A DNA stretch of 64,000 bases from Arthrobacter alpinus (GTDB lineage: Bacteria; Actinomycetota; Actinomycetes; Actinomycetales; Micrococcaceae), in contig NZ_CP013200.1 of assembly GCF_001445575.1 (NCBI RefSeq), positions 2,356,001 to 2,420,000 on the forward strand, in the 5' to 3' direction. This document shows positions 19,447 to 28,753 of this stretch, piece by piece. A program made the position numbers and the translations under genes. The first letter of the stretch is position 1; each line of letters starts with the position of its first letter. Below the pieces are notes generated by a model. The model worked only from the letters and a program-made list of their open reading frames with translations. It ran no database searches and had not been told where the DNA came from.

Positions 19447-20559
<1,113 letters not shown>

Positions 20560-20560
20560 C

Positions 20561-21061
20561 ATGGGATTGAAAGATTGGCCCTCCGCCGGATTCCCGGGCA
20601 CCGCCGTCAACCCCATGACGCTGATACCCGAGGTGGTGGACGAAGAATCGTGCACGCAGGCCCTGGCGGAATCCAATGACGCTGCGGATGCGGTATTTGT
20701 GCTGCTGGCTCGAGGGCTGATTGCCGAGGCTGCCGATGCGGCGGCCGACGCGCGCCTGAGCGATCCGGGCTCGGTGCGCCTGCAGGTTCTGGACGCCGAG
20801 ATTCTGCGCGCCAGCAAACACTACGACAGGGCCGAGCGGATCCTTCGCGCCCTGCTGCCCGAAGTTGCCGGCACTCCCATGGAACCGTGGGTGTTCCAGC
20901 AGCTGGGCAAGGTGCATTTCAGCAGCGGCGCATTTGAAACGGCTGCCAAGACGTTCGCCACCGCGCTGGAGTTGCGGGTAGCCTCGGGATCCGACGCCTC
21001 GGCCATCTACTCAGCCACGGTCTCCCTCAAGCGGGCACTGGATCTAGCCGAACGCTCCTAA
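20561..21061 (+). CDS. TPR-like hypothetical protein
   Basis: A 166-residue, mostly helical protein with tetratricopeptide-like pairs (ARGLIAEAADAAADARLSDP; HYDRAERILRALLPE; FSSGAFETAAKTFATALELR). It starts at ATG 20561, one base after the aroB stop, so it is the last gene of the alaS-aro run. A partner-binding role is possible from the repeat type, but nothing in the sequence names the partner. Confidence 0.75.
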   Translation: MGLKDWPSAGFPGTAVNPMTLIPEVVDEESCTQALAESNDAADAVFVLLARGLIAEAADAAADARLSDPGSVRLQVLDAEILRASKHYDRAERILRALLPEVAGTPMEPWVFQQLGKVHFSSGAFETAAKTFATALELRVASGSDASAIYSATVSLKRALDLAERS

Positions 21062-21090
21062 GCTCCCCACTCCCGTGGGCCCAGTCCTAC

Positions 21091-21204
21091 AACGCTTCAT
21101 CACCTTTCGGGCAATATTCGCGAACGCTCGATCACCTTTTGGGGTGTTTTCGGCAACGCTCGATCACCTTTTGGGCAATATTCGCGAACGCTCTATCACC
21201 TCAC
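21091..21204. repeat. 32-bp tandem repeat upstream of efp
   Basis: Three full units and a partial fourth begin AACGCT at 21091, 21123, 21155 and 21187, exactly 32 bp apart. The unit holds CGATCACCTTTTGGG; units 1 and 3 share GGGCAATATTCGCG and unit 2 differs in that part. It lies between the end of the aro operon and the efp promoter. Confidence 0.85.
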
Positions 21205-21277
21205 TGGCGGCAGGCCGGCGTCGTACTTCTCATAGTGGGCGGAATCATGCGGCGCGATGTCTGGGCATGCGGTAGTA

Positions 21278-21308
21278 TTGACAATGGATTTTTGATAATA
21301 CTTATACG
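21278..21308 (+). promoter_or_regulatory. efp promoter
   Basis: A perfect -35 TTGACA at 21278-21283 with an AT-rich spacer leads to TATACG or TTATAC at 21302-21308. The leader would be very short before AAGAGG and the GTG start. Confidence 0.6.
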
Positions 21309-21321
21309 CTAAGAGGCAACT

Positions 21322-21885
21322 GTGGCAACGACTAACGACATTAAGAACGGAACCGTTCTCAAGCTTGAGGGCCAATTGTGGAACGTCATTGAGTTCCAGC
21401 ACGTCAAGCCGGGCAAGGGTGGCGCATTCGTTCGCACCAAGATGCGCAACATTCTCTCCGGCAAGGTAGTCGATAAGACCTTCAACGCTGGCTTGAAGAT
21501 TGAAACCGCCACTGTTGATCGCTCCGACTTCCAGTACCTGTACCAGGACGGCGAAGACTACGTATTCATGGACAATGACAACTACGACCAGATCACTGTG
21601 CTGGCGAAGACGGTTGGCGAAGCCTCCAATTTCATGTTGGAAAACCTGAACGTGACTATCGCTTTGCACGAAGGCAACCCGCTCTACATCGAGCTGCCGC
21701 CGTCGGTACAGCTGCGCATCACGTACACCGAGCCCGGCCTGCAGGGCGACCGCTCCTCTGCTGGCACCAAGCCCGCAACCGTTGAGACCGGCTTGGAGAT
21801 CCAGGTTCCGTTGTTCGTTGACAACAACACCCTGGTCAAGGTTGACACTCGCGACGGCAGCTACTTGGGACGTGTCAGCGAGTAG
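21322..21885 (+). CDS. efp: Translation elongation factor P
   Basis: It relieves ribosomes stalled on polyproline. The 187 residues show all three barrels. The tip loop is [17 protein letters not shown], so the functional Lys (residue 33 or so) is present. There is no epmA/epmB or earP near, so the Lys may act unmodified, as reported for some actinobacteria. GTG 21322 follows AAGAGG. The stop overlaps nusB by 1 nt. Confidence 0.97.
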   Translation: MATTNDIKNGTVLKLEGQLWNVIEFQHVKPGKGGAFVRTKMRNILSGKVVDKTFNAGLKIETATVDRSDFQYLYQDGEDYVFMDNDNYDQITVLAKTVGEASNFMLENLNVTIALHEGNPLYIELPPSVQLRITYTEPGLQGDRSSAGTKPATVETGLEIQVPLFVDNNTLVKVDTRDGSYLGRVSE

Positions 21886-22334
21886 TGGCAAGCACTAAAG
21901 ACAACAATCCCTCGGGCAAACCGAATTCGGCACGTAGCAAGGCGCGTCGCCGCGCCTTGGACATCTTGTTCGAGGCTGAGCAGCGTGAAGTTAGCGCCAT
22001 GTCCGCCTTGACGGCCCGGCGTGAAATCGCAGACCAGATCATCAACCTCTACACGGTTGAAGTGGTCGAAGGCGTCACGGCTATGGCTGAGAGCATTGAC
22101 GAATTCCTGCAGACGTACTCTCAGGGCTGGACGCTTGAGCGTATGCCGGCCGTGGACAGGATTATCCTGCGCATTGGCACCTGGGAACTGCTCTACAACG
22201 ACGACGTCCCCGACGGCGTTGCCGTGAGCGAAGCCGTTGAGCTGGCCAAGATTCTCTCCACAGATGAATCGCCTCAGTTCATCAACGGTCTGCTGGGACG
22301 TCTCCAGCAGATCAAGCCGACACTCTTGGCTTAA
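21885..22334 (+). CDS. nusB: Transcription antitermination protein NusB
   Basis: It binds boxA RNA with S10 (NusE) in rRNA antitermination. The 149 residues begin with a Lys/Arg/Ser-rich tail and ARSKARRRALDILFEAEQR, then LERMPAVDRIILRIGTWELL and PDGVAVSEAVELAK, typical NusB helices. The start overlaps the efp stop (TAGTG), so the two are co-translated. Confidence 0.95.
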   Translation: MASTKDNNPSGKPNSARSKARRRALDILFEAEQREVSAMSALTARREIADQIINLYTVEVVEGVTAMAESIDEFLQTYSQGWTLERMPAVDRIILRIGTWELLYNDDVPDGVAVSEAVELAKILSTDESPQFINGLLGRLQQIKPTLLA

Positions 22335-22352
22335 GCGCTTAGCTCCTAAGCA

Positions 22353-22422
22353 AATGACCCGCAGCCTAGGCTCGGGTACACCGCGAATATGCGATGTACC
22401 CGAGCCCGAGCTGCGGGTCATT
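22353..22422. repeat. 70-bp near-palindrome between nusB and the PrsW-like gene
   Basis: The outer arms of 13 bp (22353-22365, 22410-22422) are perfect. After a 3 x 3 nt internal mismatch, inner arms of 16 bp (22369-22384, 22391-22406) match at 15 positions around a 6-nt loop. It sits between convergent genes and could act as a bidirectional terminator, but neither side has a T run. Confidence 0.8.
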
Positions 22423-22489
22423 GTGCTTAACCCAGCTTTTCGGGGAGGGGCTATTCCGGGAGGGGCCGGCCCCTCACCCAGCTGCGGCG

Positions 22490-23878
22490 TTAGCGGGGCT
22501 GGTGCCAGTTGTTCTGCGCCTGCAACTGTTGAGCATGCAGCTGTTGCGCCTGAAGCTGTTGAGCTTGTACGTTCTGCGCCTGCCACACGGCGTGCGAATG
22601 GCGGCCCAGCAGCTCTGTTCGGACGCCTGTGATCTTGTTCAACAGCGCCATCTCCAACTCTTGGCCGGCACTGAACCGGTTGGCTGCGGTGCTCCCAGCT
22701 CTGCCTCGGGCATCGACCAGGAGTCGTTGCCTGGTGAAGGCCAACCGCGTGGCCAAGCGGATGAATTCCTTCATGATGGGTCCGGCGGCAAAGGTTTTGG
22801 ACCATGTCAAGGCACGACGGCGGCCCGAACCCGTAGCGAGCATCGGCACCTCCTGCTGGGTGAACCAGCCGGACGGGACGTAGTCGGAAAGGCGCTTTCT
22901 GGTCAGTTTCGCTTCGGAACGACGCAGCAAGATGATGCCGACAATGCTCAGGATGAACAGGGGGACCTGCAGCACCACATAGGCCACGAAGAAGTTTCCG
23001 CCCAGAAACGCAGTTCCATTCCACAGTCCGTGCAGCAGCATGGCGGGAACCAGGCCCACTACCCAGGCGCCCAAGACCATCAGCGTGCCACCGTTGCGGG
23101 CCGCATAGCCAACGCAGACACCCAGGGTTGCGGTGAACATGACATGGGCAAAGGGGGACATCAGCCCGCGCATGATGAAGATGCCCACCAGCCCGCCCAC
23201 AGCACCGTCGGACTCGGATAGTGCCTGGCCAAAGTAGAGGATGTTTTCCGTGAAGGCGAAACCTGCGGCGATCATGCCCGCATACACCACACCGTCAATG
23301 GGTCCATCAAAGGTGCGCCGGCGCAGGAAGAACAGCAGCAGCACTCCTGCTCCCTTGCACAGTTCCTCCACGAGTGGTGCCTGGATAACCGCACCCACCA
23401 TGTCGGCGTCGGCCGTGGGGTTCGTGGTCATGAGCAGAGGCTGTACCCAGCTGCCAATCACCAGTGTGGTGATGACAGCCATCCCGGCGCCCCAACAAAA
23501 GCCGAGGATCAACGCCGTCTTGGGTTCCGGTTCCCACCGGTCAATCCACATCAACGTGGCGATGCAAATGGCCAGCGGAATCAGGGCCATCGCCCCACAG
23601 ATCAAAAAGACGTTGGCACCAATGGAAACGGCGAAGAACGCCAAGGTCACCAGTGTTACCAACGCAAGGACACAGAGCAAGATGATGTTGGTCACCTTCA
23701 CGGCCGTTCCGCGGGTTTTTATTTTCGCCGGGCCGGGGGCTGGGTGCGCCCAATAGTCCGGCGCGTAGTCCAAGGCAGTCCGCGGGGCCGCGACCTGGGG
23801 CAGGGGTGCTTGGGCATAGTACGGTTGCTGCTGCGGTGCGCCTGCAGCGGGGTTTTGCCAGTGGCCGGGTTCGCTCAT
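22490..23878 (-). CDS. PrsW-family intramembrane metalloprotease
   Basis: A 462-residue polytopic membrane protein. After a Pro/Gln-rich cytoplasmic N-terminus there are about eight hydrophobic segments. The protease motifs are present: EELCKG (E-E-x-x-K), FAFTENILYF, HVMFTATLG and HGLWNG. PrsW cleaves an anti-sigma factor in Bacillus; the target here is unknown and no sigma/anti-sigma pair lies nearby. The last ~35 residues are built on a repeated Q-A-Q-Q-L pattern. It is convergent with nusB. Confidence 0.88.
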   Translation of the reverse strand: MSEPGHWQNPAAGAPQQQPYYAQAPLPQVAAPRTALDYAPDYWAHPAPGPAKIKTRGTAVKVTNIILLCVLALVTLVTLAFFAVSIGANVFLICGAMALIPLAICIATLMWIDRWEPEPKTALILGFCWGAGMAVITTLVIGSWVQPLLMTTNPTADADMVGAVIQAPLVEELCKGAGVLLLFFLRRRTFDGPIDGVVYAGMIAAGFAFTENILYFGQALSESDGAVGGLVGIFIMRGLMSPFAHVMFTATLGVCVGYAARNGGTLMVLGAWVVGLVPAMLLHGLWNGTAFLGGNFFVAYVVLQVPLFILSIVGIILLRRSEAKLTRKRLSDYVPSGWFTQQEVPMLATGSGRRRALTWSKTFAAGPIMKEFIRLATRLAFTRQRLLVDARGRAGSTAANRFSAGQELEMALLNKITGVRTELLGRHSHAVWQAQNVQAQQLQAQQLHAQQLQAQNNWHQPR

Positions 23879-23891
23879 GCTCTCAAGCGTA
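23876..23891 (-). promoter_or_regulatory. -10 box with leaderless start (PrsW-like gene)
   Basis: On the minus strand TACGCT (23891-23886) is 7 nt before ATG 23878, with no clear ribosome-binding site at normal distance. Confidence 0.45.
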
Positions 23892-24008
23892 GGGCCATAG
23901 CTTGCCCGCTCAAAGATGCCGCGCGCAACAGCCTCTTACCGGTCCTGCCCGGCCAGTCACCGGCCGGCCGCTCCCGCACTCAGGCCCGGGAGGATGCGGC
24001 TGCTGTGG

Positions 24009-24014
24009 TAGTTT
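24009..24014 (+). promoter_or_regulatory. Possible pyr operon -10 box
   Basis: TAGTTT at 24009-24014 would start transcription near 24021 and give a leader of about 55 nt that contains the PyrR-type hairpin. No clear -35 is seen. Confidence 0.4.
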
Positions 24015-24043
24015 GAGGTGTACGCAATCAACCTTTTAATTCC

Positions 24044-24068
24044 GTCCTGTGAGGCGGGGAAAGGGGAC
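24044..24068 (+). promoter_or_regulatory. PyrR-binding RNA hairpin covering the pyrR ribosome-binding site
   Basis: The 25-nt element begins GTCCTGTGAGGCGGGG and ends GGGGAC, so the ends can pair GTCC with GGAC. TGTGAGGC matches the loop and upper stem of PyrR-binding RNAs. The Shine-Dalgarno AAGGGG (24061-24066) lies in the 3' side, 8 nt before ATG 24075. PyrR binding would therefore block translation, as described for mycobacterial pyr leaders. Confidence 0.6.
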
Positions 24069-24074
24069 GCGAGA

Positions 24075-24686
24075 ATGACTACTTCCTCTGCATCATCGCA
24101 GGGTAATGAGCAAAGCTCTGCTCCTGTAACTGTGTCCCGTGTAGTACTAAGTGCCGCGGACATAGAACGGGCGCTGACTCGTATCGCCTATGAAATCTTA
24201 GAAGCCAACAAAGGCTTGTCGGACCTGCTGCTCCTTGGCATTCCGCGCCGCGGCTTCCCGCTGGCTCAGCGTCTGGCCGCCAAATTGGCCGCCACCGATC
24301 CCACCGTGGATCCAGCCGCTATTGTTGGCCAACTCGATGTCACCATGTTCCGTGACGATCTGGCCCACCAGCCCACCCGAGCTCCCCAACGCACTCAACT
24401 GCCCGTCTCAGGCATCGATGGGAAAACCATTGTGCTGGTCGATGATGTGTTGTATTCCGGACGAACCATCCGGGCCGCCCTGGATGCCTTGGTGGACCTG
24501 GGCCGTCCCCGCGCTGTGCGCCTTGCCGTTCTGGTTGACCGCGGACACCGTGAACTACCCATCCGGGCAGACCACGTCGGCAAGAACCTGCCCACCTCCT
24601 CGAGCGAAAAAGTGCGTGTACACCTCGTTGAAATTGACGGCGGCATTGCTGCTAACGATGAAGTTGTGATTGAGGTTGGCGCATGA
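24075..24686 (+). CDS. pyrR: Pyrimidine operon regulator / uracil phosphoribosyltransferase
   Basis: It binds pyr mRNA in response to UMP/UTP and has UPRTase activity. The 203 residues show [17 protein letters not shown], the PRPP-binding loop [18 protein letters not shown] and [20 protein letters not shown] chose ATG 24075 because AAGGGG lies 8 nt upstream; an in-frame start at 24018 lies upstream of the RNA hairpin. It overlaps pyrB by 4 nt and heads the operon. Confidence 0.95.
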   Translation: MTTSSASSQGNEQSSAPVTVSRVVLSAADIERALTRIAYEILEANKGLSDLLLLGIPRRGFPLAQRLAAKLAATDPTVDPAAIVGQLDVTMFRDDLAHQPTRAPQRTQLPVSGIDGKTIVLVDDVLYSGRTIRAALDALVDLGRPRAVRLAVLVDRGHRELPIRADHVGKNLPTSSSEKVRVHLVEIDGGIAANDEVVIEVGA

Positions 24687-25705
24687 AGCACCTCCTGTCT
24701 ACAGAGCAGCTGAGCCTCGAAAATACTATTGCAATCCTGGACACCGCCCAGGAAATGAGTGCCGTGGGCCAACGTGAAATCAAGAAGCTCCCGGCCCTTC
24801 GCGGACGCACCGTGGTGAACCTCTTCTTCGAAGACTCCACCCGTACGCGCATCTCCTTCGAGGCTGCCGCCAAGCGCCTCTCCGCAGATGTCATCAACTT
24901 CAGTGCCAAAGGCTCCTCGGTATCCAAGGGCGAATCCCTCAAAGACACCGCCCAGACCCTTGAAGCCATGAGCGCCGACGCCGTGGTCATCAGGCACTGG
25001 GCCTCCGGTGCCCCCGCGCAGTTGGCCAACTCCGGCTGGATTGACGCTGCCGTCATCAACGCTGGCGACGGCACCCACGCCCACCCCACGCAAGCACTGC
25101 TGGACGCCTTCACCATGCGCGCCCACTGGTCAAAGATTCAGGGCAAGGCCTCGGTGGGAGCCGATCTAGCCGGCATGCGCGTGCTGATCGTCGGAGACGT
25201 GCTGCACTCGCGCGTGGCCCGATCCAACGTCTGGCTGTTGCGTACCCTTGGTGCCCACGTGACCTTGGTGGCGCCGCCCACCTTGCTGCCGGTCGGCGTC
25301 GAACATTGGCCTTGCGAGGTCAGCTACGATCTCGATGCCGCCCTGGAAAAGGGTGTTGACGCCGTCATGATGCTGCGTGTGCAGGCCGAGCGCATGAACG
25401 CGTCGTTCTTCCCTTCCACGCGTGAATACGCCCGCCGATGGGGGTTCGACGACGCCCGTCTCGCCAAACTGGATGCCCTGAACCTCAAGGACACCATCAT
25501 CATGCACCCCGGCCCCATGAACCGCGGCCTGGAGATTTCCTCCGCCGCCGCCGATTCGCCCCGTTCCACCGTGCTGGCTCAGGTCCGCAACGGTGTCTCG
25601 GTGCGCATGGCTGCCTTGTACCTCCTGCTTTCCGGGGAAATGCGCGAAACACCCGCTAAAATCGCCGTCCCCTCAACTCTGCCTTCAGTAAAGGACCCTT
25701 CATGA
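24683..25705 (+). CDS. pyrB: Aspartate carbamoyltransferase catalytic subunit
   Basis: The committed step of pyrimidine synthesis: carbamoyl phosphate plus aspartate. The 340 residues include the carbamoyl-phosphate loop [50 protein letters not shown] and HPGPMNRG. No pyrI regulatory gene is seen, as usual in actinobacteria. ATGA overlaps on both sides (pyrR, pyrC) show tight coupling. Confidence 0.97.
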   Translation: MKHLLSTEQLSLENTIAILDTAQEMSAVGQREIKKLPALRGRTVVNLFFEDSTRTRISFEAAAKRLSADVINFSAKGSSVSKGESLKDTAQTLEAMSADAVVIRHWASGAPAQLANSGWIDAAVINAGDGTHAHPTQALLDAFTMRAHWSKIQGKASVGADLAGMRVLIVGDVLHSRVARSNVWLLRTLGAHVTLVAPPTLLPVGVEHWPCEVSYDLDAALEKGVDAVMMLRVQAERMNASFFPSTREYARRWGFDDARLAKLDALNLKDTIIMHPGPMNRGLEISSAAADSPRSTVLAQVRNGVSVRMAALYLLLSGEMRETPAKIAVPSTLPSVKDPS

Positions 25706-27030
25706 CTTCCGTAAGTTACTTGATTCGTTCAGCGTCTTTGTTGGGCGAAGAGACCGCGGACATTTTGGTGCGCGATGGCGTTATTGCCGCCGTGGGGGAG
25801 AACCTCACCGCCGATGTGGTGGGCGATGCCACCGTGATCGATGCCAGTGCGCTGGTAGCCCTGCCCGGCATGGTTGACCTGCACACCCACTTGCGCGAGC
25901 CCGGCCGCGAAGATGCCGAAACCGTTGAAACCGGTACTCGTGCCGCCGCCTTGGGTGGCTTCACCGCCGTCCATGCCATGGCCAACAGCTCACCGGTGGC
26001 CGATACCGCCGGAGTGGTGGAGCAGGTTCACACTCTGGGGCGCGAGTCCGGCTGGGTTGATGTACGCCCCGTTGGTGCCGTGACAGTAGGCTTGGCCGGC
26101 ACCCAGCTGGCTGAGCTTGGCGCCATGGCAGATTCCCGTGCCCGCGTCCGGGTATTCTCCGATGATGGCATCTGCGTCAGTGACCCAGTCCTGATGCGCC
26201 GCGCCCTGGAATACGTCAAGGCATTCGACGGCGTGATCGCCCAGCACGCGCAGGAACCTCGCCTCACCGAAGGCGCCCAGATGAACGAAGGCGTGGTCTC
26301 GGCAGATCTTGGCCTGACCGGCTGGCCGGCCGTGGCCGAAGAGTCCATTATTGCCCGTGACGTCCTGCTGGCCCAGCATGTGGGCTCACGCCTGCACGTC
26401 TGCCACGTGTCCACAGCCGGTTCCGTGGAGATCATCCGCTGGGCCAAGGAACGCGGCATTTCCGTCACGGCCGAGGTCACTCCGCACCACTTGCTGCTGA
26501 CTGAAGAACTGGTTCGCAGCTACAACCCGGTCTACAAGGTCAACCCGCCCTTGCGCGCCGACGCTGATGTCCACGCCCTGCGTGCGGCTCTTGCCGACGG
26601 CACCATTGACATTGTGGGCACCGATCACGCCCCGCACCCCAGCGAAGCCAAGGAATGTGAATGGGCTGCTGCGGCTATGGGCATGACAGGACTGGAAACG
26701 GCCCTGTCGGTAGTGCAGGAAACCATGATTGAAACCGGCTTGATGACGTGGGCTGACTTTGCTCGCGTCACCTCCACCACCCCGGCCCAGATTGGCCAAG
26801 TGGCTGATCAGGGCCGTCCGCTGGAAGTAGGGGAGCCGGCAAATATTGTGCTGGTTGACCCTGCCGCGCGCTGGAACGTTGACCCGTATGCCATGGCTAC
26901 CAAGGGCCGCAACTCACCGTTTGCCGGTCTGGTCCTGCCCGGCAAGGTTGTTGCCACGTTCTTCCACGGCCACCCCACTGTTTTGGATGGCAAGCTGAAC
27001 ACCCCTTACCGGGCGGTGACGCAGCAGTGA
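25702..27030 (+). CDS. pyrC: Dihydroorotase
   Basis: A zinc amidohydrolase that closes carbamoyl-aspartate to dihydroorotate; 442 residues. Metal ligands are visible in [16 protein letters not shown], in the middle His residues ([20 protein letters not shown]) and in [15 protein letters not shown]. It overlaps pyrB by 4 nt and the next gene by 4 nt (GTGA). Confidence 0.96.
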   Translation: MTSVSYLIRSASLLGEETADILVRDGVIAAVGENLTADVVGDATVIDASALVALPGMVDLHTHLREPGREDAETVETGTRAAALGGFTAVHAMANSSPVADTAGVVEQVHTLGRESGWVDVRPVGAVTVGLAGTQLAELGAMADSRARVRVFSDDGICVSDPVLMRRALEYVKAFDGVIAQHAQEPRLTEGAQMNEGVVSADLGLTGWPAVAEESIIARDVLLAQHVGSRLHVCHVSTAGSVEIIRWAKERGISVTAEVTPHHLLLTEELVRSYNPVYKVNPPLRADADVHALRAALADGTIDIVGTDHAPHPSEAKECEWAAAAMGMTGLETALSVVQETMIETGLMTWADFARVTSTTPAQIGQVADQGRPLEVGEPANIVLVDPAARWNVDPYAMATKGRNSPFAGLVLPGKVVATFFHGHPTVLDGKLNTPYRAVTQQ

Positions 27031-27569
27031 GCAAGGAAGTCCTCATCGTCATCTCCGCGGGCGTACCCATGCTGATCATCTTCGGGCTGATGGCCTGGGG
27101 ATGGCGGAACAAGCTCAAGCGTCAAGGCACGCTGGCACACTTGCCAGAAGTGCCGGATGATCTGGGTGAGGCCATCATCAGCGTTCCGGGCCAATACGTG
27201 GTCACCACCTCGGCCGGCGATTGGCTTGATCGAGTGGCCGTCCAAAGCCTGGGGATCCGCACCCCGGCTGTGGTCCATGTGCACCCTGAGGGTGTGGTGA
27301 TTGAGCGAAAAGGTGGCCAAAACCTCTTCATCGCCCAAGACGCGCTCACCGAAGTGGATACCAAAGCCGGAATGGCCGGTAAATTTGTAGAGAAGGATGG
27401 GCTGGTTGTTATCAGCTGGCAACTAGCAGACGCTGCGGTGGATACCGGATTCCGGACCACCGAGGCAGGCGCCAAGCGTCCATTAATACTCGCATTGCAG
27501 GAACTGCAGGGATCGCAGGCATTGCCGCCTAATGACAGCGACACACATAGCAACGGAAAGAACAATTGA
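27027..27569 (+). CDS. Conserved membrane protein inside the pyr operon
   Basis: A 180-residue protein with one N-terminal transmembrane helix ([20 protein letters not shown]), a short basic stretch and a soluble domain of mostly beta character ([34 protein letters not shown]) that may be PH-like. A gene of this kind sits between pyrC and carA in many actinobacteria. Its start overlaps pyrC (GTGA) and its stop lies next to carA. The function is unknown; the strict operon position suggests co-regulation with pyrimidine supply. Confidence 0.75.
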   Translation: MSKEVLIVISAGVPMLIIFGLMAWGWRNKLKRQGTLAHLPEVPDDLGEAIISVPGQYVVTTSAGDWLDRVAVQSLGIRTPAVVHVHPEGVVIERKGGQNLFIAQDALTEVDTKAGMAGKFVEKDGLVVISWQLADAAVDTGFRTTEAGAKRPLILALQELQGSQALPPNDSDTHSNGKNN

Positions 27570-27571
27570 GA

Positions 27572-28753
27572 ATGAGTGATGCAACTATGCCTGCACAGGC
27601 ACTTTTGGTCTTGGAAGACGGCCGCACTTTCCGTGGCACCAGCTACGGAGCGCAGGGCACGGCCCTGGGCGAGGCAGTCTTCACCACCGGCATGACCGGT
27701 TACCAGGAAACCTTGACGGATCCTTCATACGCCCGTCAGCTGATCGTTCAGACGGCACCGCACATCGGTAACACCGGTGTGAACAAGGCTGATAATGAAT
27801 CCACTCGGATCTGGGCCGCCGGTTACGTTGTTCGTGACGCCGCCCGCCGCCCGTCAAACTGGCGCAGCGAGGGAACGCTCGACGACGAGCTCACCACCCA
27901 GGGGATCGTGGGCATCCAGGGTGTGGACACCCGTGCCATCACCCGCCACCTGCGCGAGCGTGGCGCCATGAAGGCCGGGATCTTCTCCGGCGCCGACGCA
28001 TCTGCTCCCGAAGCTGAGCTGCTAGCTCAGGTTTTGGCGCAGCCGTCCATGGCAGGCTTGCGCCTGGCTGAAGAGGTCAGCGTCAAGGAAGCATACGTCG
28101 TCGAACCTTCCGCCCACGGGTGGGAGGGTGAGCCGCTGTTCACCATCGCAGCCCTGGATCTGGGTATCAAGGCCATGACGCCCACCCGCTTCGCCGAGCG
28201 CGGCGTGCGTGTGCACGTGTTGCCGGCAGCCACCACCTTCGAAGAAGCCTCCGCGCTGAACCCCGATGGTGTTTTCATCTCCAACGGCCCCGGCGACCCC
28301 GCCACGGCCGACCGCCAGGTTACTTTCGTCCGCAGCTTCCTGGACGCCGGCGTGCCGTACTTCGGTATCTGCTTCGGCAACCAGATCCTGGGCCGTGCCC
28401 TGGGTTACGGCACCTACAAGCTGCGTTACGGCCACCGCGGCATCAACCAGCCCGTCATGGACCGCAGCACCGGCAAGGTGGAAATCACCAGCCAGAACCA
28501 CGGCTTCGCCGTTGATGCCCCGCTGGATGGACCCACGCAGGCCCCCGAAGAGCGCTTCGGCCGCGTTGAGGTCAGCCACATCAGCCTCAACGATCAGGTT
28601 GTTGAAGGGCTCTCCTGCCTGGACATCCCCGCCTTCTCGGTGCAGTACCACCCGGAAGCCGCGGCGGGTCCGCATGACGCCGCCTACCTGTTCGACAGGT
28701 TCATCACTCTTATGACCGCCAGCAAGACCGCACAGAGCCAGGAAAACAAGTAA
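27572..28753 (+). CDS. carA: Carbamoyl-phosphate synthase small subunit
   Basis: The glutaminase subunit that feeds ammonia to CarB; 393 residues. An N-terminal CPSase domain ([18 protein letters not shown]) precedes a class I amidotransferase domain with the nucleophile in [16 protein letters not shown] and the His/Glu of [16 protein letters not shown] 27572 is taken as the start; ATG 27590 (MPAQALL) is possible. The GICFGN form instead of GICLGH is typical of actinobacteria. The stop overlaps carB by 1 nt. Confidence 0.95.
   Translation: MSDATMPAQALLVLEDGRTFRGTSYGAQGTALGEAVFTTGMTGYQETLTDPSYARQLIVQTAPHIGNTGVNKADNESTRIWAAGYVVRDAARRPSNWRSEGTLDDELTTQGIVGIQGVDTRAITRHLRERGAMKAGIFSGADASAPEAELLAQVLAQPSMAGLRLAEEVSVKEAYVVEPSAHGWEGEPLFTIAALDLGIKAMTPTRFAERGVRVHVLPAATTFEEASALNPDGVFISNGPGDPATADRQVTFVRSFLDAGVPYFGICFGNQILGRALGYGTYKLRYGHRGINQPVMDRSTGKVEITSQNHGFAVDAPLDGPTQAPEERFGRVEVSHISLNDQVVEGLSCLDIPAFSVQYHPEAAAGPHDAAYLFDRFITLMTASKTAQSQENK

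Noticed and set aside
21091..21204. Possible CRISPR array
   Set aside because: Units are directly adjacent at 32 bp with no unique spacers, and there are no cas genes.
22394..23221. A 275-codon plus-strand frame opposite the PrsW-like gene
   Set aside because: It is Gln/His-rich shadow sequence of the membrane protease gene with no motif.
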